Positions 54,280 to 64,000 of a stretch of DNA of 64,000 bases are shown in pieces. The notes beneath the pieces are model-generated. The model worked only from the letters and a program-made list of their open reading frames with translations, had not been told where the DNA came from and did not search any database. Both the position numbers and the translations under genes were made by a program. The stretch comes from Acetobacter sp. (GTDB lineage Bacteria > Pseudomonadota > Alphaproteobacteria > Acetobacterales > Acetobacteraceae): assembly GCF_022483985.1 (NCBI RefSeq), contig NZ_JAKVME010000002.1:466001-530000 (forward strand). Reading direction: 5' to 3'. Numbering within the stretch: position 1 is the stretch's first letter; every line of letters begins with the position of its first letter.

Positions 54280-55608
54280 GTGATCAAACGCATACTTACA
54301 GGCGTTGCGGGTGTCGGCATTGTCGCCGGACTGGGGTTTCTTTGGTACGCTTGGTGGCCTGCCATTCCCAAAATCGACCCTGTGCGGCCGGGACAGTTTT
54401 CAGCGGAAAAAATTGAGCGCGGTCGCATTGTCGCGGCTGAAAGCTACTGCGTCGAATGCCATACCCGTCAGGATATGGGCGGTGGGCCGGAGCTTGCCGG
54501 TGACTATCAGATGGAAACGCCGTTCGGCGACATCTTCTCCTCCAATATCACGCCGGACGCCGAGACAGGCATCGGTACATGGTCGGAAAAGGCGTTCCGT
54601 CGGGCGTTGCAGGAAGGCGTCTCCCGCGACGGCTCGCAGTTGCTGCCCGCGTTCGTGTACGACCACTTCACGAAAATGAGCAACGAGGACATTTCGGACC
54701 TCTACGCGTGGATCATGACCCGCCCGGCGGTGCATATGACCCATCGTCCGAATGGTTTCCCGCTCAGCCTCGCCCCGCGTCTCGGACTGGCGGGCTGGAA
54801 GATGATATTCTTCACACCGGGCCGATATACGCCTGACCCGAAGCATGATGCGGAGTGGAATCGTGGCGCGTATCTTGCCGAAGGTGCTGCGCATTGCGGT
54901 GCCTGTCACACGCCGCGCAATCTTGCTGGCGCTGAAAAAGTGTCGGGTCACGCCTATGACGGTGGCGTTGTTGACGGCTGGATCGCGCCGCCTCTGAACG
55001 AGCACAATCCAACTCCGGTCGTCTGGACCGAAGACGAGCTGTACCAGTATCTGCGTAACGGCGTCGCTCCGCTGCACGGACCGGCTGGTGGCCCGATGTC
55101 GCCTGTCGCGCATGATTTCCTCGCGACCGTGCCGGAATCGGACGTTCACGCAATCGCCTATTACTTTGCGGACAAGGCCCATGCTGTCGAGCGTGTGTCC
55201 GGTGACAGGGCCGCTCTTGAGAACGCGATGGCGGCCTCAAAGAAAGACCTTGTCGGGTTCAGCGCCGACCCGGATGCGCGTCTGTATCAGGGCGCCTGCG
55301 GAGCCTGCCATTACAACGCAGCACCCGCGCCGGTTCTTGGTCGCCCTGAACTCGCGCTTAACAATGCACTGTGGCTGAGCGAGCCGACCAATCTTTACCT
55401 CGTCATGCTGCGTGGCCTGACGGCGAAGGAAGGTCAGAGCGGTATCGCAATGCCGAGTTTCTATAATGCGCTCAGCGACAAGGATATGGCGCGGATCGCC
55501 GCTTATCTGCGCCGCACACGCACGACGCTGCCACCATGGACGGATCTGGAGAAGAAAGCTGCTGACGCCCGCAAGCTGGTGGAACCACCAGTCAATTCCT
55601 CGCACTGA
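54280..55608 (+). CDS. aldF: Aldehyde dehydrogenase complex, triheme cytochrome c subunit
   Basis: A membrane-anchored cytochrome of about 442 residues with one N-terminal membrane segment (about residues 5-27). It has three heme sites: CVECH (57-61), CGACH (206-210) and CGACH (340-344). It would carry electrons from the molybdenum subunit to ubiquinone. GTG at 54280 has GAGGG six bases upstream; an in-frame TTG at 54274 is less likely. The gene order, cytochrome, iron-sulfur, then molybdenum subunit, fits the aldFGH set described in acetic acid bacteria. Another isoquinoline-oxidoreductase-like substrate cannot be excluded. Confidence 0.88.
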   Translation: MIKRILTGVAGVGIVAGLGFLWYAWWPAIPKIDPVRPGQFSAEKIERGRIVAAESYCVECHTRQDMGGGPELAGDYQMETPFGDIFSSNITPDAETGIGTWSEKAFRRALQEGVSRDGSQLLPAFVYDHFTKMSNEDISDLYAWIMTRPAVHMTHRPNGFPLSLAPRLGLAGWKMIFFTPGRYTPDPKHDAEWNRGAYLAEGAAHCGACHTPRNLAGAEKVSGHAYDGGVVDGWIAPPLNEHNPTPVVWTEDELYQYLRNGVAPLHGPAGGPMSPVAHDFLATVPESDVHAIAYYFADKAHAVERVSGDRAALENAMAASKKDLVGFSADPDARLYQGACGACHYNAAPAPVLGRPELALNNALWLSEPTNLYLVMLRGLTAKEGQSGIAMPSFYNALSDKDMARIAAYLRRTRTTLPPWTDLEKKAADARKLVEPPVNSSH

Positions 55609-55641
55609 GCCTCGGATGAGCTGGGATCACGGAGCCGTATC

Positions 55642-56130
55642 ATGATCAAATTCAAACTCAATGGCCGTGACGTCTCGCTCGACGTGCCGGAAGACACCCC
55701 GCTGCTGTGGGCTCTGCGGGACGATCTCGGGCTGACAGGCACGAAATTCGGTTGTGGCGTCGGCCAGTGCGGCGCCTGCACCGTGCATGTCGGCGGACGG
55801 GCGACCCGTTCCTGCGTGACGCCAATTTCCGCTATCGAAGGCGCTGACGTCACCACGATCGAAGGGCTGGACCCGGACGGTCGTCATCCGCTTCAGGAGG
55901 CGTGGCAGGAAATTCAGGTGCCGCAGTGCGGTTACTGCCAGTCAGGACAGATCATGCAGGCCGCCAGTCTGCTGCGTGATTATCCCGAGCCGACCGATGA
56001 GGACATTGATGGCGTCATGGGGGGCAGTCTCTGCCGCTGCATGACCTATATCCGCATCCGCAAGGCCATCAAGGAAGCCGCCGCCGCCATGAAGTCGGCC
56101 AAGACGGAGGGAGATCACTCCAATGGGTAA
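55642..56130 (+). CDS. aldG: Aldehyde dehydrogenase complex, [2Fe-2S] subunit
   Basis: A 162-residue iron-sulfur subunit with two [2Fe-2S] clusters. Plant-type ferredoxin cysteines are C38, C43, C46 and C58 (CGVGQCGAC). The four-helix domain cysteines are C96, C99, C131 and C133 (CGYC and CRC). It passes electrons from the molybdenum cofactor to the cytochrome. It lacks a signal peptide and is probably exported with the large subunit's Tat signal. It overlaps aldH by eight bases. Confidence 0.92.
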   Translation: MIKFKLNGRDVSLDVPEDTPLLWALRDDLGLTGTKFGCGVGQCGACTVHVGGRATRSCVTPISAIEGADVTTIEGLDPDGRHPLQEAWQEIQVPQCGYCQSGQIMQAASLLRDYPEPTDEDIDGVMGGSLCRCMTYIRIRKAIKEAAAAMKSAKTEGDHSNG

Positions 56131-58450
56131 GCTCGAACGCATTGCCGCCCAGCAGGACCGGGCCGCAGGGCGCGGTCTGTCCCGGCGTGGCTTCCTCTCC
56201 GCTGCCGTTGGCAGTTCCTTCCTGTTCGGTTTCGCCCGTGAGTCGAAGGCCGCGCAGACCTATCCGCTTGGTGCCCCTCTGCCGCCACCGGAATTCGAGC
56301 CCAATATCTGGTGCTCGGTTGCGCCGGACGGCACGATCAACGTCAACATCATCCGCGCGGAAATGGGCCAGCATATCGGCACGGCCCTCGCCCGGATCAT
56401 CGCTGACGAAATGGAAGCCGACTGGGACAAGGTGAAGATCACCTATGTCGATACGGACCCGAAATGGGGTCTGATGGTCACGGGTGGCTCATGGTCCGTC
56501 TGGATGACATGGGATATTTTCCGTCAGGCTGGCGCTGCCGCCCGGACCATTCTGGTCGAGGAAGGCGCGAAGCTGCTGGGTATCCCGGCCTCGTCCTGCC
56601 ATGCCCGTGATGGCCATGTGATTGGTGGCTCTTCCTCCATCAGCTTCGGTGACATCGTCGCCAAGGCGAAACCGACACGCAGCTTCACGCCGGACCAGAT
56701 GAAGGCTCTGTCGCTGAAGCCAGCCTCGGAGCATCGTCTGATTGGCAAGCCGGTGAAGTCTCTGGACATTCCATCCAAGACCAACGGCACGGCGATGTAC
56801 GGCATCGACGCGAAAATCGACGGCATGGTCTATGGCCGTCCGAAGATGCCGCCGACGCGCTACGGCTCCAAGGTCGTCTCGGTTGATGACACCGAAGCGA
56901 AGAAGGTTCCGGGCTACATCCGTTACATCACGCTGGACGATCCCAGCGAGACAGTACCGGGCTGGGTCGTCGTTCTGGCAAAAAGCTATCCTGCCGCCAT
57001 CAAGGCGACGGATCTGTTGAAAGTCGAGTGGACGGCTGGCAAGACCGCCAATGTCACGGAAAAGCAGATTCAGGATCGCGGTCGCGAACTGATCGGCAAA
57101 CCCGATGCGGGCACTCTGGTTTTCAACGACAAGGGCGTCGATGAAGCCTTCAAGGGTGCGAAGTGCGTTCTGGAGCAGGAATACACCTGCGCTTCGGTAA
57201 TGCACTATCAGCTTGAGCCGATGAACGCGATTGCCCAGCTAAGGGACGGCACATGGGAAATCCACTGCGGTAATCAGTGGCAGAGTCTGTTTCTGCCGGT
57301 CATCGCCAAGGCGCTCGGCGTGCCGGAAGCCAAGGTGAAGATGGTCAGCTATCTGCTCGGAGGCGGTTTCGGTCGTCGTCTGAACGGTGACTATGCGGTT
57401 CCGACGGCGCTGGTGTCCAAGGCTATCGGCGGCAAGCCAGTCAAGCTGATCCTGACCCGTTCGGACGACATGCAGTTCGACTCCATCCGTTCACCCTCCG
57501 TGCAGAAGGTGCGTGTGGCGCTGGATGAGAAGAACGCCATCGTCGGGTTCGAGCATCATGCGACGGCAGGCTGGCCAACCGAAGTGATGGCGGCGGCCTT
57601 CATGGAAAAGGGTGTGGACGGCAAGCCTTACGATCAGTTCGCCATTGCGGGAGCGGATAGCTGGTACGATTTCGGAACGATGCGCGTCCGTGCGATCAGC
57701 AACGATCTTGCGAAGGAGACTTTCCGTCCCGGCTGGCTGCGTTCGGTGAGCGCGGGCTGGACCCCGTGGGCGCAGGAAAGCTTCATCGACGAGGTGGCCC
57801 ATGCTCTTGGAAAAGATCCGGTCGCGTTTCGTCTGGAACTGCTGAACGGCAACGGACCGGACGGACGCAACAAGGGTCAGGCTCCGGATTCCAACGGTGG
57901 CGCGCTGCGCCAGGCGGCTGTTGTGAAACGGCTGGCCGAGAAGGCTGGTTGGGGCAAGCCGCTTCCGAAAGATACGGCGCTCGGCATGGCGACGACCTTT
58001 GGTCAGGAACGCGGCATGCCGACCTGGACCGCTGGTGCGGTACAGGTGCATGTGGATCGGGCAACGGGTGTCGTCACCTGCCAGAAAATCTGGCTGGTGC
58101 TGGACGCCGGAACCATCGTCGATCCGGACGGCGCGCTGGCGCAGACAGAAGGCGGGGCGCTCTGGGGGCTCAGCATGGCGCTGTGTGAAGGCAGCGAGAT
58201 CGAGAACGGCGTCTGCCGCGACCGCAATCTCGACACCTACACGCCGCTGCGCATGCCGGATGTGCCGGAGATGGACATCGAGTTTGTCGAAAGCACCGAA
58301 AAGCCGATGGGTCTCGGCGAGCCGGGCGTGACCACCATTGGCGCCGCCATTGGTAACGCCATCTACAACGCCGTGGGTGTGCGCCTGCGTCATATGCCGA
58401 TCCGTCCGGAAGATGTGCTGGCGGCACTGAAGGAAAAAGGCGCGGCCTGA
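56123..58450 (+). CDS. aldH: Aldehyde dehydrogenase complex, molybdopterin large subunit
   Basis: A 775-residue molybdenum hydroxylase of the xanthine oxidase/IorB group, expected to oxidise acetaldehyde to acetic acid in the periplasm. A Tat signal ([19 protein letters not shown]) lies at about residues 16-35. Cofactor and active-site segments include [12 protein letters not shown] and the catalytic Glu region [18 protein letters not shown]. It overlaps aldG. With adhAB at 23843-27562 it would complete ethanol oxidation to acetate. Confidence 0.9.
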   Translation: MGKLERIAAQQDRAAGRGLSRRGFLSAAVGSSFLFGFARESKAAQTYPLGAPLPPPEFEPNIWCSVAPDGTINVNIIRAEMGQHIGTALARIIADEMEADWDKVKITYVDTDPKWGLMVTGGSWSVWMTWDIFRQAGAAARTILVEEGAKLLGIPASSCHARDGHVIGGSSSISFGDIVAKAKPTRSFTPDQMKALSLKPASEHRLIGKPVKSLDIPSKTNGTAMYGIDAKIDGMVYGRPKMPPTRYGSKVVSVDDTEAKKVPGYIRYITLDDPSETVPGWVVVLAKSYPAAIKATDLLKVEWTAGKTANVTEKQIQDRGRELIGKPDAGTLVFNDKGVDEAFKGAKCVLEQEYTCASVMHYQLEPMNAIAQLRDGTWEIHCGNQWQSLFLPVIAKALGVPEAKVKMVSYLLGGGFGRRLNGDYAVPTALVSKAIGGKPVKLILTRSDDMQFDSIRSPSVQKVRVALDEKNAIVGFEHHATAGWPTEVMAAAFMEKGVDGKPYDQFAIAGADSWYDFGTMRVRAISNDLAKETFRPGWLRSVSAGWTPWAQESFIDEVAHALGKDPVAFRLELLNGNGPDGRNKGQAPDSNGGALRQAAVVKRLAEKAGWGKPLPKDTALGMATTFGQERGMPTWTAGAVQVHVDRATGVVTCQKIWLVLDAGTIVDPDGALAQTEGGALWGLSMALCEGSEIENGVCRDRNLDTYTPLRMPDVPEMDIEFVESTEKPMGLGEPGVTTIGAAIGNAIYNAVGVRLRHMPIRPEDVLAALKEKGAA

Positions 58451-58458
58451 TCGCGCTA

Positions 58459-58494
58459 TGAAGGGGAGTAGGGCTATTTCTGCCCCCTTTGTTT
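58459..58494 (+). terminator. Probable terminator after aldH
   Basis: AAGGGG (58461-58466) pairs with CCCCTT (58484-58489), with GGGC/GCC inside, followed by a short T-rich stretch. It is 11 bp after the aldH stop. Confidence 0.6.
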
Positions 58495-58497
58495 TCA

Positions 58498-58580
58498 TCA
58501 AAGTTTTGGTGAAGCTTTTCTCAAAAAGCTTCAGAAGACGTTGCCTTTTGAAAAAGCGGCACCCGAAAATTTCGTTATAT
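58498..58580. repeat. Intergenic hairpin repeat of Acetobacteraceae type
   Basis: GAAGCTTTT (58511-58519) and AAAAGCTTC (58524-58532) form a perfect nine-base hairpin. An imperfect GCCTTTTG...AAAAAGCGGC hairpin follows at about 58541-58561. I recall similar AAGCTTTTT-rich intergenic elements being common in Acetobacteraceae genomes; only this copy is in the window. It lies between the aldH terminator and htpG. Confidence 0.5.
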
Positions 58581-58746
58581 TTACTCAAATTTGCGAACAG
58601 TTTTTCAAGGTAACCCAGCCAGAGGGTGACCTTTTTGCTGCTCTTTACCCGCTTGAAAAACGATTGCGACCATCACACATTCCGACAGGCTACAGTCACC
58701 CGCCGACTGCATTTGAATGAACTGAAAACAGAAGGATATTGATTAA

Positions 58747-60645
58747 ATGACCGGACAGGAGACAAAGAATCCGTCTTCAACGGCTGAAAAGCATGAATTC
58801 AGCGCCGAAGTCGGGCGTCTTCTCGACCTTGTCGTTCACTCCCTTTATTCCGAACGCGAGATTTTCCTCCGCGAACTGGTGGCCAACGCCGCCGACGCAA
58901 CCGACCGTCGCCGTTTCGAGGCGCTGACTGATGGTGCCCGTGCGCTTCCGGAAGACGCAAAGATTCGCATCAATCCGGACAAGGACGCCCGCCTGCTGAC
59001 CATCACGGATGATGGCACCGGCATGACCAGAGAAGAACTGGTCAGCAATCTCGGCACCATCGCCCGGTCCGGCACCCGTGCCTTCGGCAAAGAGCTTGAG
59101 AGCGCCAAGCCCGAGGACAAGCCGAACCTGATCGGTCAGTTCGGCGTTGGCTTCTATGCTGCCTTCATGGTGGCGGACCACGTGGAAGTTGTCTCCCGCC
59201 GCGCCGGTTCCGATGAGGCCTGGAAATGGACCTCGGACGGCAAGGGATCTTACGAACTCGCGCCAGCGACCCGTGAAAAGCCGGGTACGGACATCACTCT
59301 GCATATCAAGGAAGATGCTGACGAGTTCCTTGATTCGTGGCGTTTGCAGGAAATCATCCGCAAGTGGGCTGACCATATCGCGTGGCCCGTGACCATCGTA
59401 AAGGATGGTGAGGAAAGTCCGGCCAATGAAGGCACCGCTCTGTGGCGCAAGCCGAAGAGCGAAGTGACGGAAGACCAGTATAACGAGTTCTACCGTCACA
59501 TTTCCCATAACTTCGACACACCCTGGGATACGCTGCACTGGCGCGCGGAAGGCACCATCGAGTTCAACGCGCTGCTGTTCATTCCCGGCTCACGTCCGTT
59601 CGAGTTCGGCGATCCGGCCCGCGAGAGCAAGATCCGCCTGCATGTAAAGCGGATGTTCATCACGGACGATGCTGCCCTGCTCCCGGCATGGATGCGTTTC
59701 GTCGTCGGTGTGGTGGATACGGAAGATTTGCCGCTGAACGTCTCACGTGAAATGTTGCAGGCGACGCCGGTTCTGGCGCGCATCCGCAAGGCCGTGACGG
59801 GCCGTGTGCTGAACGAGATCAGGAAACGGTCTGCCGACAATGCCGAATTCCTGAAATTCTGGGAAAACTTCGGCTCCATTGTGAAAGAAGGCATCTGGGA
59901 AGACGCCGAGCATCGCACGGAGCTGGCCGGTCTGGCGCGTTTCCGTTCCAGCGCGGTGAAGGCCGATGAGGAAAATCCGGAGACCGGCTGGACCACACTG
60001 GCCGACTATATCAGCCGCATGAAGCCCGAGCAGGACGCGATCTATTACCTGACAGGCGACAATGAGGACGCAGTAGCCAACTCGCCGCAGCTTGAAGGCT
60101 TCCGGGCACGTGGTCTGGAAGTGCTGCTGCTGTCCGAACCGGTCGACTCCTTCTGGCCGGATCGTCTGACCAGCTTCGAAGGCAAGACGCTCAAGAGCGT
60201 CACGCAGGGCGCCGCTGACCTTGAGAAGTTTGCTGTCGAAGGTGAAGCAGCGACGGGCGAAGCCGCAGACATGGACATTCTGCTTCCGGCGCTGAAAGAG
60301 GCGTTGGGAAGTGAAGTGTCCGACGTGCGCGGCACAGATCGTCTGGTGTCCAGCGCCGTCGTGCTGGCGGCGTCCGAGAATGGTCCGGACCTTCAGTTGC
60401 AGAAGCTGATGCGTCGCAGCGGTCAGAAGCTTCCGGAATCGGCTCCGGTTCTGGAACTGAACCCACGGAACCCGCTGGTGCTCGAACTGGCCCGCAAGGC
60501 GGCGGAAAAAAGCCCGGTTCTGGCTGATCTGGCGCGGGTGCTGCTGGATGTCGCCCGTATTCAGGACGGCGAGAATCCGAAGGACCCGGCGGCTTTCGCC
60601 CAGCGTCTGACAGGTCTGCTGACTGTCGCGGCCAAGGGTGAATAA
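58747..60645 (+). CDS. htpG: Molecular chaperone HtpG (Hsp90)
   Basis: Bacterial Hsp90, an ATP-dependent cytoplasmic chaperone of about 632 residues. The N-terminal GHKL ATPase motifs are [25 protein letters not shown] and [14 protein letters not shown]. The middle domain has the family segment [11 protein letters not shown]. The 3' domain is complete. Upstream there is a CTTGAA at 58652-58657 that recalls heat-shock sigma factor sites, but no matching -10 at the right distance. The ATG at 58747 has GAAGG upstream. Confidence 0.96.
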   Translation: MTGQETKNPSSTAEKHEFSAEVGRLLDLVVHSLYSEREIFLRELVANAADATDRRRFEALTDGARALPEDAKIRINPDKDARLLTITDDGTGMTREELVSNLGTIARSGTRAFGKELESAKPEDKPNLIGQFGVGFYAAFMVADHVEVVSRRAGSDEAWKWTSDGKGSYELAPATREKPGTDITLHIKEDADEFLDSWRLQEIIRKWADHIAWPVTIVKDGEESPANEGTALWRKPKSEVTEDQYNEFYRHISHNFDTPWDTLHWRAEGTIEFNALLFIPGSRPFEFGDPARESKIRLHVKRMFITDDAALLPAWMRFVVGVVDTEDLPLNVSREMLQATPVLARIRKAVTGRVLNEIRKRSADNAEFLKFWENFGSIVKEGIWEDAEHRTELAGLARFRSSAVKADEENPETGWTTLADYISRMKPEQDAIYYLTGDNEDAVANSPQLEGFRARGLEVLLLSEPVDSFWPDRLTSFEGKTLKSVTQGAADLEKFAVEGEAATGEAADMDILLPALKEALGSEVSDVRGTDRLVSSAVVLAASENGPDLQLQKLMRRSGQKLPESAPVLELNPRNPLVLELARKAAEKSPVLADLARVLLDVARIQDGENPKDPAAFAQRLTGLLTVAAKGE

Positions 60646-60670
60646 AGGCAGGCCTTCTTCCGGATGATGG

Positions 60671-60707
60671 AAAGGCGGGTGGGATCATGGTCCATCCGCC
60701 TTTTTTT
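60671..60707 (+). terminator. Intrinsic terminator after htpG
   Basis: GGCGGGTGG (60674-60682) pairs with CCATCCGCC (60692-60700) with one G-U wobble, then seven T residues; an AAA precedes the stem. Confidence 0.9.
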
Positions 60708-60811
60708 CAGGATCAGCCTCGTTATCCTAAATTAAGGCTGATTGCCGATTGTGTGGTGCTTGCACAGATTCTGCCAGAAACATGTGAGCAGGTGAGGCGT
60801 TCTGTCTGGCG

Positions 60812-62104
60812 ATGCAATCGGTGAGGGAAGCGGATTTGAGTGGTGACGCAACAGAACGGCTGACCGTGGCTGCCGAGAGGAGCTTTGTTTCCGCCTTGAC
60901 GCAGGCGGAGCATGATCTGGAAAAAGCCGATGTGGGAGCGGTCATTGCTGACTGTCGGCGCGCATTCGATACATGGCCGGACATCCGCTTCCTGCGTCAG
61001 ATTCTGCTGAAAACCTTCGAGACGGCCAGCGCCGGTGAACGGAAAGCGGTCTGTGACCTGCTTCTTCGCACGGAAATGCGTGATGAGGCGCAGGACGCGG
61101 ATATCGCGGCAGCCCTGTTCAATGAAGGTCGTTTTGAAGAAGCGCTTCCTCTGCTCCGTAATGTGGTCCGTGGACTGAGAGGCGAGCGTTTTTCCGGCTG
61201 GAACTACATTCGAAGTCTCGAAGCGACGGGACGGTATGACGAACTGATCGACAGCGCGGATTTTCTTGATGAACTGGCGGCTTCTCAGGGCGGACGCATA
61301 TCGCTCTACAGCCAGTTGGCCAACGCCCGGCTGACAAAAACCTTTCAGCGCAAGGCCCTTTTACAGGATCTGGAAGAAGCGGAAAATTCCGAACTCTGGC
61401 TGTCAGTCGAGCGGGCAGGGGGGATGATCCGGCATGCTCTTCAGGCCGGTGAACCGTTCGGGCTGGTGAGAATGGCGTATGACGAGGCAAAGGTCATTTG
61501 CGCGACCAGCCTTCACGCATCGCTCCTGCTTCGGCCTGCTGAAATTGTCGAAATGGCCAATTCTGTATGGCAGAGGCTGTCTGAGACTCCGTTCTCCGAA
61601 TGCGCCTCCAGCACACTGGCGAGGCTGGGTCGTGGCTACCGGCAGGCGACGCGAGACGCGGGGATTCTCTGTCTGCCTTCATCAGGCATCCTGCGGAACG
61701 ACAGGGAGCATTTCGGCTTTTTTGCCGAACAGGACCGGGAAATCCGTATCGGGCGTTACAAGCCCTGTGCGGGGATCGATGTCATGCCCGCGCTCGCCGA
61801 TATCGATCCGGGCTTGCGGTCGCTGCTGGGTGGCCTTCCTTTTGCGGGAGTTGTCTCCACGCATGAGGGGCTTGCGGCGCGGATAGCGGAAGCTTGCCAG
61901 TTCGGAACAGTCAACGATGTATGGCTGCGGCGGACCACTCTGGATGAAATGCTGAACCAGATTGACGAGATCTGGGTGCCTTATCCGGCGGCTGTCTTTC
62001 TGGTCGTGGCGGGGGCGCTCGGCCCCTATGCCTGCGGTCAGATTGTTGCAAAGGGTGGAATCGCGCTGGATGTGGATTCCTGCGTGCAGACATGGGGCGT
62101 CTGA
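60812..62104 (+). CDS. Hypothetical protein with helical-repeat N-terminus and GT-D-like C-terminus
   Basis: A 430-residue protein without signal peptide or membrane segments. The first 200 or so residues are helical and TPR-like (ALFNEGRFEEALPLLRNVVRGL). The C-terminal half contains STLARLGRGYRQ and STHEGLAARIAEACQFG. It ends near LVVAGALGPYACGQIVAKGGIALDVDSCV, which recalls the GT-D class of glycosyltransferase domains. I do not recognise the full-length family. The start is ATG at 60812 with a weak ribosome site. It stands alone between htpG and the ABC-F gene. Confidence 0.7.
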   Translation: MQSVREADLSGDATERLTVAAERSFVSALTQAEHDLEKADVGAVIADCRRAFDTWPDIRFLRQILLKTFETASAGERKAVCDLLLRTEMRDEAQDADIAAALFNEGRFEEALPLLRNVVRGLRGERFSGWNYIRSLEATGRYDELIDSADFLDELAASQGGRISLYSQLANARLTKTFQRKALLQDLEEAENSELWLSVERAGGMIRHALQAGEPFGLVRMAYDEAKVICATSLHASLLLRPAEIVEMANSVWQRLSETPFSECASSTLARLGRGYRQATRDAGILCLPSSGILRNDREHFGFFAEQDREIRIGRYKPCAGIDVMPALADIDPGLRSLLGGLPFAGVVSTHEGLAARIAEACQFGTVNDVWLRRTTLDEMLNQIDEIWVPYPAAVFLVVAGALGPYACGQIVAKGGIALDVDSCVQTWGV

Positions 62105-62244
62105 CCATTGAGAGCCACATCCGGTCAGACAGACACGTCTGCCGGATAAAGTGGCTCGATAAACACTGAGTCAGAGCGGTATCCGTGATCCGGATTGAAC
62201 GGATGCCGCTCCAGCGGTCAGGCGGAGACGGCGCGTTCTCCGGG

Positions 62245-64000
62245 TCAGGAACTTTGCAAGCCTTCGCGCCTTGTTTCCAGTTCCAGCCACAGTTCTTCCG
62301 CCGTCGTCAGGTCCCGTTCAGCGGTATCCAGTTCTTCGCTCTGTCGGGCGAAGTTTTTGGGGTCCTTGGTGTAGAGGTCAGGATCTTCCAGCGCTTTCCG
62401 GAGCTTGACGATTTTAGCTTCGATTTCGGCAATACGCCCCGGCAGTTTGTCCAGCGCGAGCTGATCCTTGTAGGTCAGTTTGCGCGAACCAGCTTTGACC
62501 GTGCCGGTAGCGGGGGCAGGGGACGAAACAAGGGAAGGCTCAGGAGGGGCCGAGCCCTCACGCTGATCCAGCGCCTGTCCGTGACGCTGGGCCAGCATGT
62601 CGCTGTAGCCACCGGCATATTCAACCCAGTCTCCGCCACCGGTTGCCGCAAGGGTGGATGTCGCGACACGATCGAGAAAATCACGGTCATGGCTGACAAG
62701 CAGGACCGTGCCGTCATAGGACACCAGCATCTCCTGCAACAGATCGAGCGTTTCCAGATCGAGATCGTTGGTCGGTTCGTCGAGCACAAGCAGGTTCGAG
62801 GGGCGGGCAAGGGCGCAGGCCAGCATCAGACGACCGCGTTCCCCACCGGAGAGGCGTCCGACGGGTGTGCGGGCCTGCTCGGGACGGAACAGGAAGTCCT
62901 TCATGTAACCGATGACATGCCGTTTTTCGTCACCGACCTGCACCATCTCACCGCCACCGCCGGTCAGCGTATCGGCCAGCGTCTGTTCCGGGTTCAGTGT
63001 TTTCCGCTGCTGGTCGAGCGTCACCATCGCGACGGAGGGGCCTAGCGTGACAGTGCCGCTATCGGGCTGATCGACCCCGGTCAGAAGGCGCAGCAGGGTG
63101 GTTTTACCGGCTCCATTCGCGCCGACCACGCCCATGCGATCGCCTCTGAGAAGGCGCAGGTCGAGATTGCGCACGATGGGCCGATCGCCCCAGCTTTTGC
63201 AGGCCTGTTCGGCGACGGTGACGAGTTTGCCTGAGTTCGATGCGGTCTGCGCGGTGAGGTTAACCGTTCCCTGCGGGCGGACAGCGTCCTTTCTGGCCGT
63301 ACGCAGGGCGGCAAGTTCCGCTACACGCCGCACATTACGCTTGCGACGGGCTGTGACGCCGTAACGCATCCAGTCTTCTTCGCGCGCGATCTGACGGTCA
63401 AGCTTGTGGGCGTCGCGTTCTTCCTGTTCCAGAACGTCTTCCCGCCATGACTCGAATCGTTCGAACCCCTGATCGAGCCGACGTGTCGTCCCACGATCGA
63501 GCCAGACCACGCTACGGGACAGGGTTTCCAGCAGGCGTCTGTCATGGCTGATGATGACCATGGCGGTGCGGAGGGAAAGCAGTTCCTTTTCCAGCCATTC
63601 GATGGTCGGCATGTCGAGATGGTTGGTCGGCTCGTCCAGCAGGAGCACATCAGGCTCCGCGGCCAGCACGCGGGCCAGCGCACAGCGACGGGCCTCTCCG
63701 CCGGAAAGTGTGGCCGGATTGTCTGTGGGGCTCATGCCGAGCGCGTCGAGCATGACGTTCGCCCGCCATTCCTGTGATGGATCGGTCAGCCCGCCGATGA
63801 CGTAATCGAGCGCCGTTTCATACCCGGAAAGGTCGGGCTCCTGCGGAAGGTAGCGTAGCGTGCTGCCGGGCTGGAGGAATCGTGTTCCGGAATCGGGAAG
63901 GATTTCGCCGGCCGCGATACGGAGAAGCGTGGATTTGCCACAGCCGTTGCGACCGACAAGACAGACCCGTTCGCCGGGAGAGACAGAGAATCCCACACCA
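62245..64000 (-). CDS. ABC-F family ATPase (Uup-like), 5'-truncated by window end
   Basis: A soluble double-ATPase of the ABC-F family, which acts on ribosomes or on DNA branch structures rather than in transport. The first Walker A is LVGRNGCGKSTLL, with LSGGEARR and LLDEPTNHLDM. The second is VVGANGAGKTTLL, with LSGGERGR and VLDEPTNDLDL. A C-terminal coiled-coil (about the last 100 residues, TYKDQLALDKLPGRIAEIEAKI) is typical of Uup. The frame stays open to the window edge, so the N-terminus is missing here. Confidence 0.92.
   Translation of the reverse strand, partial: GVGFSVSPGERVCLVGRNGCGKSTLLRIAAGEILPDSGTRFLQPGSTLRYLPQEPDLSGYETALDYVIGGLTDPSQEWRANVMLDALGMSPTDNPATLSGGEARRCALARVLAAEPDVLLLDEPTNHLDMPTIEWLEKELLSLRTAMVIISHDRRLLETLSRSVVWLDRGTTRRLDQGFERFESWREDVLEQEERDAHKLDRQIAREEDWMRYGVTARRKRNVRRVAELAALRTARKDAVRPQGTVNLTAQTASNSGKLVTVAEQACKSWGDRPIVRNLDLRLLRGDRMGVVGANGAGKTTLLRLLTGVDQPDSGTVTLGPSVAMVTLDQQRKTLNPEQTLADTLTGGGGEMVQVGDEKRHVIGYMKDFLFRPEQARTPVGRLSGGERGRLMLACALARPSNLLVLDEPTNDLDLETLDLLQEMLVSYDGTVLLVSHDRDFLDRVATSTLAATGGGDWVEYAGGYSDMLAQRHGQALDQREGSAPPEPSLVSSPAPATGTVKAGSRKLTYKDQLALDKLPGRIAEIEAKIVKLRKALEDPDLYTKDPKNFARQSEELDTAERDLTTAEELWLELETRREGLQSS

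Noticed and set aside
58652..58675. Heat-shock sigma factor promoter for htpG
   Set aside because: CTTGAA is present, but no matching -10 element lies at the required distance.
62185..63045. A 286-codon plus-strand frame inside the ABC-F gene
   Set aside because: The opposite strand carries clear Walker and signature motifs, so this frame is a shadow.
1..64000. CRISPR arrays, rRNA, tRNA genes or intact insertion sequences
   Set aside because: I looked for regular repeats with spacers, rRNA/tRNA patterns and transposase motifs and found none.

Overview
The window looks like chromosome of an acetic acid bacterium (Alphaproteobacteria, Acetobacteraceae), most likely Acetobacter or a close relative. 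The evidence is a membrane PQQ alcohol dehydrogenase with its triheme cytochrome subunit (adhA, adhB), a three-subunit molybdenum aldehyde dehydrogenase with a triheme cytochrome (aldF-aldG-aldH), a cytochrome bo3/ba3-type ubiquinol oxidase (cyoABCD), ornithine-lipid synthesis and a moderately high GC content. Placement is by protein resemblance only; no rRNA or tRNA gene was found.

Layout. 1-4131: end of a RelA/SpoT gene, then acpS, lepB, rnc and era. 4550-17070: a long co-directional envelope block, pyrH-frr-uppS-cdsA-dxr-rseP-bamA-skp/ompH-lpxD-fabZ-lpxA-lpxI. 17071-18254: an AT-rich patch with an acyltransferase where lpxB would be expected. 18318-23580: gloA, a small HisKA-only membrane protein, then rpmH-rnpA-yidD-yidC-engB-argB. 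23843-27562: adhAB on the minus strand. 28138-33232: a BI-1 family membrane protein, then cyoABCD. 33451-38759: fdxA, a SUV3-like helicase, an M17 aminopeptidase and a MarR regulator. 39061-42105: an exported protein, a NiCoT nickel/cobalt transporter coupled to an unknown small gene, and a WecA/WbpL-type transferase. 42184-47880: a dehydratase/aminotransferase/HAD/CWC operon and a glycosyltransferase, probably for a surface polysaccharide. 47886-53122: tusA-like, fur, olsB, lnt, an XRE regulator, a DUF551-like gene and ssb. 53123-54279: a decayed, gene-poor stretch with a perfect 40-bp palindrome. 54280-58450: aldFGH. 58747-64000: htpG, a hypothetical gene and the 3' part of a uup-like ABC-F gene.

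How the parts fit. AdhAB oxidises ethanol to acetaldehyde and AldFGH oxidises acetaldehyde to acetate on the periplasmic face. Both would pass electrons through c hemes to ubiquinone, and the CyoABCD oxidase would re-oxidise the quinol. So one window holds most of a vinegar respiratory chain. The rest is mainly envelope biogenesis: isoprenoid, phospholipid, lipid A, lipoprotein, outer-membrane protein and polysaccharide synthesis.

The parts least explained by known genes are the 53123-54279 region, the mutually exclusive hairpins before the MarR gene (38242-38292), the palindrome and small gene upstream of the NiCoT transporter, the inverted repeats in the adhA leader, the HisKA-only membrane protein, and several conserved-looking but unassigned genes.
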